Origin: Beta vulgaris subsp. vulgaris
Lineage: Eukaryota > Streptophyta > Magnoliopsida > Caryophyllales > Amaranthaceae
Length of the DNA stretch: 64,000 nucleotides
Reading direction: 5' to 3'
Assembly: GCF_026745355.1 (NCBI RefSeq)
Contig: NC_079206.1
Location: forward strand, 27,650,117-27,714,116
Shown here in pieces: positions 1 to 11,288 of the stretch. The notes under the pieces are model-generated. The model worked only from the letters and a program-made list of their open reading frames with translations. It was not told where the DNA came from and did not search any database. Numbering within the stretch: the first letter of the stretch is position 1; the number at the start of each line of letters is the position of its first letter. Both the position numbers and the translations under genes were made by a program.

Positions 1-10
1 TTTTCGAGAC

Positions 11-472
11 TTGCTTGATCATTCTGACCTTATGGTTGTGAAGGGGATAGGGGGCTCTTACACTTGGTCAAATAAGAGGGAAGGAGTGGACAAAATTTTC
101 AGTCGTATTGATAGATGTCTTTGTAATGCAAAGTGGTTTGCCAATCACACACATACAATAGTGGAAATCAAAAATCAATCAATTTCTGATCATAATCCTC
201 TTTTGATCCATTTGAATCAACACTCTCATCATGGTGGCAGACCTTTCAGATTCTTTAATCATCTCATTGATCATCCTCAATTTCACATTAAAGTTGCTGA
301 AGCTTGGAGGCAGAAGGGAGCTGCTCAAAATCTTGCTCATATCTGGTTCAAATTGAAAGCTCTTAGCAAGGTGCTAAAATTTTTACAAATCACTCACTTT
401 GCAAATTTAAGTGAGAACATGGTTGAGTATAAAGAGAAACTTGATCTGATCCAGAACTCAGATCTACAATGA
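11..472 (+). pseudogene. LINE ORF2: end of the endonuclease domain and linker
   Basis: This frame encodes the last part of the L1 endonuclease fold, which nicks target DNA to prime reverse transcription. The visible signature is SYTWSN, then RIDR, then SDHNPL, where the His of SDH is the catalytic residue of the exonuclease-endonuclease-phosphatase family. After this the protein enters the linker that precedes the reverse transcriptase. The frame stops at 470-472, and the linker resumes out of phase at about 480-610. The start given is only the first Met in the frame, because the true start lies upstream of the window. Confidence 0.8.
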
Positions 473-608
473 TCATTTCAATATTGAGTTGCATATTTAA
501 GAGCAGCATTGTATTGACTCTCTTAAGAAATGGCTTCATATTGAAGAGAGTATTCTCAAGCAAAAATCACGAATACAATGGCTTCAGGTTGGGGATTCTA
601 ATAGCAAA

Positions 609-1826
609 GTGTTCTTTGCTGCAATGAAAGAAAGACAAGCCAGGAACTCTATTGATGTATTATACTCAAGCACAGGGGCTAAGCTCGACCAGGCTGCTGA
701 TATTCAGAAGGAATTGAATCAGTTCTACAGTAACCAGATGGGGAGATGTGCTAATGAGTTACCTGGTATCGATCTCACTATTGTAAGAAAGGTACCTACT
801 CTTAGCAATCAAGCTAGGAGCACTCTGATTGCTCCTGTAACTCTGCAAGAAATTGACAAAGCCTTGTTTAGCATTGATGCAGCCAAAGCCCCAAGCTTGG
901 ATGGCTTTAATGCCAAATTCTACACAGAAACTTGGCAAATAATTAAACCTGATATATATGCTGTTGTTCTTGATTTTTTTGATACCGGTCAACTCAACAC
1001 TCAAGTGAATATTGCTTCTCTCACTCTGATCCCTAAAGTTTCTAATCCCACATATGCTAGTGATTTTAGACCCATTGCATGTTGCACAGTGGTCTATAAG
1101 ATTATTGCTAAGCTGATTACTCGTAGACTGCAAAATGCTATTGGTGAGGTGGTTGATACAGCTCAGGCTGTTTTTATTCCTAAAAGGCATATCACATATA
1201 ATATTCTTCTTGCAACTAATCTTATAAAAGGCTACACTAGGAAAGGGATCTCTCCTAGGTGAACAATCAAGGTGGATCTTAAAAAAGCCTATGATTCAAT
1301 TGAATGAACCTTTTTGAAAATCATGCTTCTTGAACTAGGGTTCCCTCAGATCTTTGTGTCTTGGATAATGGCTTGTGTTACAACAATCTCATATTCTATC
1401 TTCTCAATGGTAAACCTTGTAAACCATTTCAAGCCAAGAAAGGGCTCAGACAAGGGGATCCTATGTCCCCTTTTCTTTTTGCAATTGGCATGGAATATCT
1501 TTCTCGATGCTTAAGCTGTCTCAAGGATAACAAAAACTTTCATTATCATCCTAAATGTGGTAGATTTTGCATAACACATGATGTTTGCTGATGACTTATT
1601 GATGTTCGGTAGAGGTGATATGTCTTCTATTCATGAAATATTGCTAGCCTTTAAGGTTTTATCTCAAGCTTCAGGGTTAGAAGCTAATCTGCATAAAAGT
1701 AACATCAACCTGGGAGGTGTTTCTACTGAGATGATTTCAGTGGTTCAGGCTACAACCAAAATTCCTATGGGGGAGTTCCCTTTCAGGTATCTTGGTGTTC
1801 CACTATCCACCAAGAAGTTATCTTAG
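609..1826 (+). pseudogene. LINE ORF2: reverse transcriptase domain, frameshifted
   Basis: This is the RVT_1 reverse transcriptase of an L1 LINE, which copies element RNA at the nicked target site. The first segment (609-1262) shows the LINE hallmark KAPSLDGFNAKFY (usually KAPGPDG), then LIPKV and DFRPIACC. A TGA at 1261 precedes the DLKKAYDS segment, which carries the first catalytic Asp. Another TGA follows at about 1304. KKGLRQGDPMSPFLF appears in the next frame near 1436-1480. The catalytic FADD box lies at 1584-1595 in the frame that starts at 1578. RYLGVPLS near 1787 marks the end of the palm. Every catalytic motif is recognisable, but no frame spans them. Confidence 0.85.
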
Positions 1827-1846
1827 CTTATACCACTTGCAAGCCT

Positions 1847-2858
1847 TTGATTGAGAAGATCATGGCAAGGACTCAGAATTGGGTTGCTAGATTGCTTTCA
1901 TATGCAGGAAGAGCACAGCTAGTCAAATCAGTTCTTTTGAGTATGCAAATATTCTGGTGTCAAATCTTCATCCTTCCAAAGAAGATTCCGAAAGAGATTC
2001 AAGGGCTTTGTAGAAGCTATTTGTGGACTGGAAAAGATCAACCATCCAGAAAAACTCTTGTTTCATGGGGGCATGTTTGCTTTCCTAAGCCTTGTGGAGG
2101 TATGAACTTCACACACTTGGAACTGTGGAATAAAGCAGCTATAACCAAACATTTATAGGCGGTAGCTCTTAAACAAGACAAATTATGGATTCAATGGATT
2201 CACTCTTATTATATCAAGCATGCTAATATCTGGACTATGAGAATACCTACTGGTATGTCTTGGGTGCTTAAGAAAATCATGAAGTGTAGGGATATCTTTG
2301 ATCATGGCAGCAAGCTTCATGATTATGAAAAAGAAGGAAAATTCTCTATTGATAGATGTTACAATGCAATCAGAGACCCCATTTAGTTGTAAAAGGCTAA
2401 TTTGCAACAATAGAGCTACCCCCAAAAGTCTATTTATTACATGGTTGGCAGTACTCAATAGACTTGGCACAAAATCCAGACTAGCTCAGTGGAATATGGT
2501 GACTGAAACCAACTGTGCTTTATGTGACAATGAAGAGGAGGACATTAATCATCTATTCTTTAAATGTGTGTACTCTACTGCAATATGGGAAAAATGTCTA
2601 AACATTCTGACGATTCCAAGGAGTCCTTCAACATTCATGGAAGAGGTTAATTTGGCTGCTGAGCAATGTAGAAGAAGACACAAGCACAATAGATTGTATG
2701 GGATGCAATTTGCTGAAATAATCTATCACATATGGCTGCAACGAAACCAACAAATTTTTGAAGGCAAACACAAGTCATCTGAGCATACTGTTAATTTAAT
2801 CCTTTTCAGTGTTGCTTGTAGAGTTAAAGATGATATGAAAAATTTGTTGTATAGATGA
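1847..2858 (+). pseudogene. LINE ORF2: thumb and C-terminal zinc-binding region
   Basis: The frame from 1847 encodes the segment after the RT palm (WVARLLSYAGRAQLVKSVLLS, then W-rich LWTGKD), typical of plant LINE ORF2. It stops at 2158. The frame from 2298 continues with the zf-RVT domain, in which CALCDNEEEDINHLFFKC gives a Cys-Cys-His-Cys set near 2515-2570. The ORF ends at 2858, followed by roughly 190 bases of 3' UTR. No RNase H domain is visible after the zinc finger, unlike the second LINE in this window. Confidence 0.8.
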
Positions 2859-3056
2859 ATGGATTATGCTCTTTGTTATTTGTAAGCAAGTTGGTTAGTT
2901 TGGGGTAGCACATGAAGGGTCTAGCTTTTCAACCTTTCCTAGAAGGTGGATAAAGCTGGACACTGATGCTTTTTATTCCCTGAACTTGGTGGTTTTCTGT
3001 AAACTCCTTTTTTTTTTGGTGATCAATAATAGTTTTGAATTTCCAAAAAAAAAAAA

Positions 3057-3734
3057 CATTAAACAAGTAAAATACTATAGAAAACCCCCAAAAATAATGA
3101 AACTTGAAATGCAATATTTAATGAAAAAAATTAGATTTCCCTCTTCAACTTACAAAAAAAGGGTAAAAATCCCCTATAGACCCAGATCTAAATATATCAG
3201 AATATGAAAATTATCTTCGCCATCAAACTAAAATAATCCCATATCTACAAAAATCGAAATATAAAACTATATATGCATTCAAATTGAACTCTAGAAACTT
3301 CCTAAAATAAGTGTAATACAAAAAAAAACTCTAAAATATCAAACATTGTCGCGAACAACAGCGACGGTGGTGACATAGGTTGCCTTTTTGGTTCGACGGT
3401 AGCCAAATTGAGCAGTTGCTTTCGCTTGGAGGAAGAGCAGTTGCTTTCGCTTGGAGGAAGAGCAGTTGCTTTCACCTTTTTGTTTCGACGACTGTGGTTG
3501 TGCGACGGCTTCACGAATCGACGAACGAAGATGGTCTGATGGTGAAGATTGAACAGAGACGGCTGGGAAGGGTCGCTGAAATGGTTGAAAGGATGTCCAC
3601 TTGTGACGCGCCAGTGGTGTAACTAAGAGAGGGGTGTAAGAGATTTTGAGATCTAGGTTAGAGATAGATTTAAGTTGGAGAGAGGGGAAGCGCTGCACTG
3701 GAAATGAAGGGGTTTGGATTCTTAATGGGCCGGT
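3057..3734. other. Intergenic stretch, no gene recognised
   Basis: AT-rich sequence to about 3350, then a GC-richer part with ORFs on both strands that match nothing I know. The overlapping ORFs around 3300-3740 owe much of their length to a 25-bp tandem duplication and look like chance frames. The stretch just before 3735 may be the inner flank of the repeat that begins there. Confidence 0.5.
3411..3470 (+). repeat. 25-bp tandem duplication
   Basis: Two perfect 25-bp units (3421-3445 and 3446-3470, beginning TTCGCTTGGAGGAAG) follow a partial third copy at 3411-3420. The unit is not a multiple of three. Confidence 0.9.
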
Positions 3735-4110
3735 GCACACTGATTATTGAGTTTATGATAGTTATTGTTACACTTTTCAGTTTTAAAAAAACTAATATGA
3801 ACCCGGTGCACACTAATTAGTATGCACTCGATCCATATCACGTGAGTTTATTATAGTTATTGTTACGCTTTTCAGTTTTGGCGCCTCTAGTTTTTATCTC
3901 TCCTCATATTTTCTCTCTCCTCAGATTTTTTTTCAGATTTTCTCTTTCCTCATCACTTCTTTGCACTACTTCGTTCTCTGGTATCTTCTGCATTTTGTCT
4001 CTCAATTAAAACTTCTTTGCCCTAACTTCTTCATTTTCTCTCTCTTCAAGTTCAATTTTGTGTAATCTTCTCTGCCCTAACTTCTTCATTTTCTCTGTCT
4101 TCAAGTTCAG
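3735..4110 (+). repeat. Dispersed repeat, copy 1 of 2
   Basis: This stretch is repeated, with scattered differences, at 11931-12290. Both copies contain the phrase TAGTTATTGTTACGCTTTTC twice or nearly so, a GTGCACACTAATTAGTATGCA-like palindromic patch, CACGTGAG, and a CT-rich leader with repeated CCCTAACTTCTTCATTTTC. The layout (terminal patch, then a pyrimidine-rich leader, then in copy 2 an ATG exon) suggests the 5' end of a transposon, possibly MULE-like. Here the leader breaks off at about 4110 and no coding exon follows. Confidence 0.75.
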
Positions 4111-4139
4111 TATTCTAACAGCCGTGGGGGGTTTGTAAT

Positions 4140-5867
4140 TCCATAATGATATGCGTCGCATATATCACTGCATTCGACACATAACACAATTCATTTTTGT
4201 TGTTATTTCGAACTGTTATCTGTGTGAGTTCTTTTACGAGATTCGACGTAAATCATTATTTCCGTCGGTTGGAGGGCAAGGTTCGACGCAAATTTGTTTT
4301 TTAGTTTTATTGCTTTAGTTAATTTGCGTCGCATGCTTAGTGGAAACCGACGCAATTCACTTATCTGCATCGTTTGTCTTAGGATGCGACGCAAATAAGG
4401 AGGCGCAAATTGATGTGTCCAAGTTATTCGCCAATCTTAGGCGGATTTCGAGGTGTTTTTGGTGTCGGTACGAGCTTAATGTCGGGATTTAGGAGAGATT
4501 TGACGTTAGGTAGTGTTGCCGGAGGATGTTGTGATTTGAGGAGTCTAGGGAGTAGTTGACATGGTGGCACACTCAAGGGCCGATCTTAGCCCTCCGATCA
4601 CTTTTTGTATCCCGGAATCCTTGTTCGTAGTCCTTTATGGTGCATCTTCCGAGGTTTTCCGAGCTTTGTCCGAGTTTCGAGTTTCGAGGTCCGTGGTTCG
4701 AGCTTCATTGTTATTCGTCGCCCGAGGATTGATCACACTTCAGTTCTACAGCTCCATGGCTTCCTCAAAAGCCAAGTTATTTCTTCTATCCTTATATTTT
4801 TGTGTTTTGGTGCGTTTTTGAGGCAGAGAGCTCGTCGCGACCCGCGATCAGTGTCGCGAGTCGTGACCTGCCTGTTGTTGCGAGTCGCGACCCCTGCCGC
4901 AGCACCTTATATTTTCTTTTCCTCCCTTGGAGGATAAGCATGTTATGTTAGCTTTTGTTTTTAGTTCTAACTATGAAGAAAAGGTAGAGAGAGAAGGGTG
5001 TTCCATAGGTTTTCTTCTACTCTTCCTTAGTAGATTTGTAATGAATTCAATGGCTTTGCTAGCTTAAACTTTCATCTTGGATTTGGTTATTGAAGCTCTA
5101 ATCAACTTGTGAGAACTTCTTACTCTCTATTTTCTTATGGTCATTGTGATGCTTTCTTGTATTTATTTCCATGATATTTGCATAATCTTTGCTAGGAACA
5201 TTACTAGTATTGTTGTGTGAATCATCTAATGCTAGATTTAGGTGCATAATCGGATTGTTGTGTTCCTAGCTCCATGTAGCATACTAGGTGTTTGATTAAA
5301 TGCTGAACATTAATCTTGTACACTTAGAGAAGGATAGCTTATTACTTGAATGTTGTTGCTTTGATAACATTAGTAATCCTATCGTGTTCCTACTTTAATG
5401 CTACTTTGGTTTGGACTTAAGTGCGATTCATTTGAGTTAAGTCATAGTAAGAGCGGTTCAAACCACGCGGATCGTGTGTTAAACCACGATCTAGGAGGAT
5501 AGAGGTATCGACTTCTCGATAGGTGACCATAGGAAGGGTTGAGGGTTAAGGTTTCGTGATCACAAAGTAGGTTAGGGTGGATGTTAACCGAGTCCAAGGC
5601 CTTTTTATATTGTAATCTCTTCGTGTTTTAGTATTGTGAGTAGTTTAGATCACTTACATTGTTCCAAATTCCCCCTATTCGGTTACTTTGGCCTTAGCAC
5701 ATACTAGGGTTCTTAGTTCGCTAATTTCCGATCAAGTTCCTTTGCTCCCTGTGGATACGATCCCTACTTCCATTATACTTGCTTAGTGTGCATGAAAGTA
5801 GGTTAATTATATTTGGCTAGGAGTACACGGCAAACGCCTACCACAAATTGACATTTTTGTAGTAGTG
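4140..5867. mobile_element. CACTA transposon right end, split by a solo LTR
   Basis: Positions 4140-4413 carry many short TTGCGTCGCA/GCGACGCAA motifs in both orientations, typical of CACTA subterminal repeats. The outer 16 bases of the element lie at 5852-5867, on the far side of an inserted LTR. They read inward from the right end as CACTACTACAAAAATG, a canonical CACTA terminus. When the LTR is ignored, the subterminal repeat runs directly into the terminus. The motif set and terminus resemble those of CACTA-3 at 61400, so both probably belong to one family. I could not find the left end; the element seems truncated near 4115-4140. Confidence 0.7.
4414..5845 (+). mobile_element. Solo LTR of a Ty3/gypsy-like retrotransposon
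   Basis: The stretch starts TGTGTCC and ends CTACCACA, giving TG..CA ends. It is flanked by AATTGA at 4408-4413 and again at 5846-5851. A CTCCCTGTGGATACGATCCC phrase near 5745 and GGCTAGGAGTAC..AACGCCTACCA near the end resemble the stretch that precedes the primer-binding site in Athila/Tat-type plant Ty3/gypsy elements. No internal domain or second LTR is present, as expected when two LTRs recombine. The target duplication appears to be 6 bp, or 5 bp with one chance match. ORFs of 80-110 codons inside (4561-4937) match nothing known and are not annotated. Confidence 0.65.
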
Positions 5868-7358
5868 AGAATATATTAAACATCACGATAAACAACATAT
5901 TAATTTTATTAATTTTTCGTTATCATCTATATATTTGTCGCACACACCCTTATGTATATATATGTCGATCTTAATTAATAAATTCAATGATATGATTCAT
6001 TTACAAAATTCATTACAAATTAAAAGTGAAAATTGATCATACATCTATAGTAGTCATTCTATAATAACATGATCTTGAGAATTTTTTGATAAGGGATAAT
6101 TAATTGATAAAAAAGTTAACAACATGATATAAGATGATCCAATCAGGAGTTTAACCATAATCGAATTCTCGTTCAATAGCAAATGGACCCCATGCTTCAC
6201 AATGATCGAACCAAGGTCATACGCGGTTTAACCCGAGCAAACTTGACTCGACCCAACCATACATGAAATGCAAATACGATCTACGCAAACCCGGCTAAAA
6301 GATGTCCAATGACAATCAAACCCGAAAATGGATCGACTTATAAATGGAAAGGCCTGAACCTGACTGGTACCCACCAATTTGGTGATTCAAATATGACCAA
6401 TTTCATATGAAGAAAATTTAACCGATCGCGACCCAGGACACTAACTGACATAAACTTAACCTGTCCGAGCCAAATCTAGTTCGGCGTGGGTCAACCTAGA
6501 ATCTGTTTGACAACATGTTTTTACACCACTATATACTTAGATGTCTTCACAAACCTGAGAGAAAATTTGTTGTGGCAACATTTCAAAATATTAGGATTAT
6601 TGTGGTATAATTAAGACATAATAAGTATCAATAAGATCAGTTATCTTTTTTTTTTTGGCAGGAAGATAGGTTGTTAGCATACGATAATATTTACTAAAAC
6701 AAGTTTTTATCTTAGGAAATATGTTTGTATGATTTACACCATAATTTATTATGTAACAAACTACAAATTGTCACTTTTATTGTAAAAAGTTAAACTCATG
6801 ACATGAAATAAATGACAAAATGACATAAGATTCATGCCCTAGTTCATGTCATTATTGTCGAAGTCTATGTATTATGCATGTTATACAATAAATTATAGTG
6901 TAACATGTTACACGCAAGACACACTCATAATAGAATTACAGGGGCAGCTTAGGCTATGTGCAGCATGACCAACTACACAAGCTCCAAAAATATAAGGGAA
7001 CATTTCTATTAGTTGTCCGCCTAAAGTAAAAAAAAAGCTAAATCTAATTACAAAATGTCATTATCCAATTTATCGAGTGTCATGTTGAATGCAGATTCGA
7101 AGAGTTTCTATCTGGTGTTCTGCTTTGTCTCTTCTTATCTCCAAAAAATTGCTATTAATGACTATTCTGTCTCTTACTATTCACCAAAAAATTTCATTCT
7201 TTACAAAATTACAATTTAATTTAGCACATGGCCCATAAATTGTATGAGACTGTCCTGTTTAGAATTTTATATTTTAAGAATAGTTTCCAAACAACAATGA
7301 GATAATAATAATATATATTGTATTCAAGGTTCATTATTGAACACCCATCAATACAAAA
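5868..7358. other. AT-rich intergenic stretch, no gene recognised
   Basis: No coding exon, RNA gene or clean terminal repeat was recognised on either strand. A somewhat GC-richer patch near 6170-6500 contains runs such as ACCCGAC and CGACCCAACC that look like an old transposon scar, but no ends could be assigned. Confidence 0.5.
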
Positions 7359-7360
7359 TA

Positions 7361-7520
7361 CTCCCACTGTCCCATATTATAATGCTTGATTCTTTTTACA
7401 CAGTCTTCAAGATCCCACATGAGTATTTTTTTAGTATATATTAATAAAAATATTTGATCAAAAATTTTCAAATTTGACTCCCAAAATAAAAACAAACACA
7501 ATATCATGAAATGGAGGGAA
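7361..7520. mobile_element. Stowaway-like MITE (Tc1/mariner type)
   Basis: A 160-bp AT-rich element starts CTCCCACTGTCCCATA and ends ATGGAGGGAA. Read inward from the right, the end is TTCCCTCCATTTCATG, an imperfect inverted repeat of the left end. It is flanked by the dinucleotide TA at 7359-7360 and 7521-7522, the usual Stowaway target duplication. It has no coding capacity. Confidence 0.75.
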
Positions 7521-7756
7521 TAATTTTTTTTATTATTTTATCTGTCCCATAAATTTAAAGAAAATGACAAAATCTAAGTTTTTTTTTGAGTAGAAATGTT
7601 GGGTTAGTAAGTTTGACGATATATAAAAGGTCGTATAACATTCCGAATTATGACATGAAAAAAGGTTTCCTTGGGAGGGTAGGTCTAGGCGATTTCTAGG
7701 GTTCTCTTGTTCGGAGTTTTTCTCGAGGCTATCTCGAGATTCGTGTATACTAATTC

Positions 7757-8198
7757 ATGGCTTCAACATCAAACACTTTACGTGAGGGAGAAGGAGGGCC
7801 ATCAAATCAAACTCTGCTAGGGTTTGAAATCACTGGCGATGAAAGTTTTAGGGCACGAAAAGATTTGGATTTTCGTAACCCTGATGCTATGGAGGAAGGA
7901 CTGAAGGTAAAATGCGATGAGGCGAGTAGGGATGATGCAATCGAATGGAATGACGAAGGTGAGGAAGAAGAGGAGGCGAGGATGGAATTAGGGTGAGTCG
8001 GTAAAATTTGGACGAAACGATCGATAAATGCGAATGCTTTCATGACCACTATGAAAAATGTGTGGCAACCTACACATGGCCCGGACATTAGTAGCATGGG
8101 CGATAATACGTTTGTTTTCCAATTCCACCATTGGAGTGACGAACACCGAGTTGTTGAAGGGCAACCTTGACACTTTGATAGACATGCAATCATTTTCA
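7757..8198 (+). pseudogene. LINE ORF1 with DUF4283-like RNA-binding domain
   Basis: ORF1 of plant L1 elements encodes a nucleic-acid-binding protein. The frame opens with MASTSNTLREGEGG and an acidic stretch and stops at TGA 7994-7996. In the next frame the sequence reads VGKIWTKRSINANAF, then W at the expected place, then FVFQFHHWSDEHRVVEGQP, which follows the DUF4283 pattern. A TGA at about 8168-8170 replaces the Trp normally found after GQP. The frame then continues HFDRHAIIFS, as in the family, before homology ends at about 8195. It is dead by a frameshift and a nonsense change. Confidence 0.65.
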
Positions 8199-9203
8199 GT
8201 GAGAAGCGCTTACTACCTAGAACTAGCAGCAAAGAAAGAAAGGCAAGCCTCAACTTTTATAGGAGATTCGAGTGGGGTTTGGAGGAGTTTGTGGAAGGCT
8301 CAAGTACCGATAAAGGTCAAGCAGTTTGGGTGACGGGCATTGCATCATGGCGTGGCAGTTAGAGAAAAGTTGTATATGAGGGGGTGCGCAGGAGAAAATT
8401 GTCCAATGTGTGGGGAGGGGTCCAAAACCACCTTACATACCTTGGTGAAGTGTGAGGAGACTAGATGGATGTGGCACATATCCCTACTCCGAATTGATAT
8501 TGATCAAGGAAGGTACTCAACTTTCAGGGAATGGTGTGGGAGTTTCATCAAACTCATCAAAGACGACCATTGGTGGGATCTCTTTTGGAGTATATTATGG
8601 GGTGTATGGTTGTGGCTTTTCGAAAATAAAAAAACGCACCCGGATCAAATGATGAGTAAAGTAGTGAGTAGGGTGAATGAGTTTAAAGAGGCTCAAGGGG
8701 GAGCAGGGCGGAAACCGAAGGCACAGAGCAGGAAAACCCGAGGTCGGAAGCCTCTCGAGGAAGGAAGGTACAAGTTAAATACAAATGCTGATGTGTTTAA
8801 TGATGGGAAAATTGGTTGTGGAGGTGTTTTACGCGATAGTGAGGGGATGTAATGATGTCAACTTGCCACCTCTTGGATGGCAGGTATGAGGTAGATGTGT
8901 CGGAAGCGATGGCAGCTAGGCAGGCGATGCGCATAGCGAAATCGGGTTTTGAAAACTTGGTGCTTAAATCTGATTGCATTAAACTCATCCATCATCTGAG
9001 GAAAGGCTTTGTCGAGAACTATAGCTTTGGGAATATTTTGTTGAGGACATTATGATGTTGGGTAGAACATGTGTTAGTTTATCTTTTTGTCATGTTGGTA
9101 GGGATGGAAACAAGATTGCTCACAAGCTTTCCCATTTAGGTCGTAATTTTAGTGGTGTGCGTGTGTGGCTTGAAGAGGTACCTATAGAGGCTATCCCCTT
9201 GTA
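8199..9203 (+). pseudogene. LINE ORF2 remnant: zinc finger plus RNase H
   Basis: From about 8200 the frame encodes the end of ORF2. SVRSAYYLE is followed by a Trp-rich zf-RVT domain (VPIKVKQFGWRALHHG with a frameshift near 8330). CPMCGEGSKTTLHTLVKC supplies its Cys-Cys-His-Cys set. After a basic linker an RNase H domain begins (KLNTNADVFNDGKIGCGGVLRD). It shifts frame at about 8850, continues with SEAMAARQAM and LKSDCIKLIH, and ends with GNKIAHKLSHLGR before TAA at 9201-9203. The Asp-Glu-Asp catalytic set of RNase H is present but spread over three frames. Confidence 0.75.
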
Positions 9204-9290
9204 ACTGCAGATTTGGTTCATAATAAATAAATCGAAAGAACTCTTACGTCAAAAAAAAAAAAAAAAAAAAGAAACATTCAGAGTTCCGAC

Positions 9291-10247
9291 CAGGGGCGGA
9301 TCCAGGATTTCAATAATGGTGGGGCACCAAAATAATCAACCTAATATTGTGCAAAAATTCAAAAAGATTCATAATACATAAATTGCCCATAAAAAATTAT
9401 TTTTATTTAAATCAAAATGTAATTATTTTTTTATGTAAACTTTTACAATTGTTCTCGTCGAGTCTTCATATTTTGGAATTGAGCTACAATATCATCGAGT
9501 CTTACTTTCAGAATTTAGCAATTATCAATGATTATAATTTGAAATTTCTACCTATTTAGTTAATTAATTTTGTAACATTGAATATTTGATATATATTTTG
9601 CAAAAAAAGCAATCACACATTGATATTCAAATTTAAAAAAAATTAAACAATTTCGTTCTAATTCAATCAAGAAAGCAAGTAATAAAATTTAAAACAAGAA
9701 ACAAAATAGGTAATACTTGTAGAAATTGAAAAAGAAACGAAGAAGAGTAATACATACTTGTGGAATTGGGCTAAAAACAATTAAAGGAAATTGTTTGGCA
9801 GTGGCACAATTCACGGATTGAAAAGGTAAATTATGAATTGAATTGTCTTGTCTTGTTGTACTTGGACTACTGCAATACTGTGCGTGCGTGGCAGAATGGT
9901 GGACATGCGTCAGCGACTCAGCGTGGGCCACTGTTGCGTGGTGACTGGGCTGTGGCTGTGTGGCAGAGATGAGGCGACAGGCGACAGCAGAGTTGCAGTT
10001 GGTGAGGCCGTCAGCGTCAGATTTTTTTTAGGTTACCTTTTTCAGTCTAACTGGCAGTTTGGCAGGTTAAAATAATAATTTTGAGGGGAGTGGGAGTTGT
10101 GAAGCCGAGTAACATAGTACACGACACGGTAGTTCCGAAAAAAATTGACAGACCCGTTTTTTTTTTAAAAAACTTTTTTTAACTATTTTTTTAAAAATAT
10201 AATGGTGGGGCACGTGCCACCCAGAACCCCAAGTGGGTCCGCCCCTG
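9291..10247. mobile_element. Non-autonomous hAT element
   Basis: A 957-bp element has termini CAGGGGCGGATCC (left) and CAGGGGCGGACCC (right, read inward). It is flanked by a perfect 8-bp duplication, GTTCCGAC, at 9283-9290 and 10248-10255. Eight-base duplications and CAGGG-type ends are diagnostic of the hAT superfamily. The internal part is AT-rich with no recognisable transposase. The subterminal TGGTGGGGCAC motif also recurs inverted near the right end. The intact duplication suggests a fairly recent insertion. Confidence 0.92.
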
Positions 10248-10255
10248 GTTCCGAC

Positions 10256-11288
10256 CCATCCCCCGCCCCCACAAAATAACGTTCTAAAATCGAGAAGGCA
10301 TCAACCTTTCTCCAATTACACACTTTAATGTGCCAAAAAGTAGTAGGTGAATTGGTGCATAAACACAAGAAGGTAGATGTTCACAAAGACAAACCTTCAT
10401 GAATCAGGATCGACGAACCAAATTCAAATTAAACATTACATAATGTTACAATAAAAATAAACATGCTTCTCATATAAAGAGAGCACAAGAAAATCCACAA
10501 TAAACACGTCAACTACTACAGAGTTATGAAACGAGTTAATAGCTGACACGACGTGCCTAGCTAATATTTCTGCACCTTTCTTTATTTTCCCTCATAGTAC
10601 ATCACAGGCCCTGCAACAGTCAATAATAATGTCATTAAATTCACAGAATGCCAAGATATCTACTCAAGATCAAACCTTTCTCTAATAATGCTTAATTGCT
10701 AATCTATCCTAGCTAGTTTAACAAGGGTAAAAATCAGCCACGCATTATGTTCAAATACAAAAATGGATAGATCTAGTTTTTTTCTTTTTCTTTTTTGAAG
10801 GGACTCCAGGATCTATTAAGCTCATATAAAGATGTATGTTGAAGATTTGTATAAATCAAACCCTAAAGCTAAGAGTAAAGCCATTATTATATTTCTTACG
10901 ATAATTATAATTATTTAAGATGAAGTCACAAGTCAATTGACTGAAGATCATGAAAGCAAGCAACGTACACTATGGTTTCAGGCTTTCAGCATCTGTATAT
11001 CTCAATAGCAATGTAACTATATAAATGTTTACTTATATGACTCCATTTTTAGCTTCTTAATTATACCAGTTTTAAGGATATATGCATATATCATTGTTTT
11101 TTTCTTTGTTTAAAGGTAAATAGAATTCTGGTTTGATCTCATATAATTCGACCCCACAATTGAAAGTCGGGAGGTGAGATCTTTACCAATTGAGCCAAAA
11201 TCTGTTGATTTGTAAATGAGATAATAACACATCAATACTGTACCGCATAAATATACCTTGCAAAATAAAAGAGGACCAATGGGTTGAT
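10256..11288. other. Downstream flank of the dehydrin gene
   Basis: AT-rich sequence with no complete gene. On the minus strand the patch near 10600-10625 reads as a splice acceptor (TTGCAG) followed by a short open stretch ending in PVMYYEGK and a stop. It could be a terminal exon or a 3' UTR exon, but nothing confirms it. The 3' end of the dehydrin transcript should lie in the right part of this stretch. Confidence 0.45.

Larger units (their letters stand above)
1..3056 (+). mobile_element. L1-type LINE, 5' part outside window
   Basis: A non-LTR retrotransposon runs from the left edge to an A-rich tail near 3046-3056. Reading along it one meets the end of an apurinic endonuclease domain, a reverse transcriptase, and a C-terminal zinc-finger region of the zf-RVT type. 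This is the standard order of ORF2 in plant L1 LINEs. ORF1 and the 5' UTR would lie outside the window. The reading frame is broken at least four times (near 470, 1261, 1306 and 1826), so the copy is dead. A T-run near 3008-3018 followed by an A-run marks the likely 3' end. I could not identify a target-site duplication because the 5' end is not visible. Confidence 0.88.
7640..9270 (+). mobile_element. Internally deleted LINE, ORF1 joined to the end of ORF2
   Basis: This copy keeps a 5' leader (about 7640-7756), most of an ORF1 DUF4283-like domain, then passes near 8190-8200 directly into the end of ORF2 (zinc finger and RNase H). A poly(A) tract at 9251-9270 closes it. The endonuclease and RT, normally about 3 kb, are missing, although both outer ends are present. 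The 7-base AACATTC occurs just before the leader (about 7638) and just after the poly(A) (9273-9279) and could be a remnant target duplication; this is tentative. The element sits directly beside the hAT element at 9291. Confidence 0.75.

Noticed and set aside
4561..4937. Overlapping ORFs of 86 and 110 codons
   Set aside because: They lie wholly inside the solo LTR and match no known protein.
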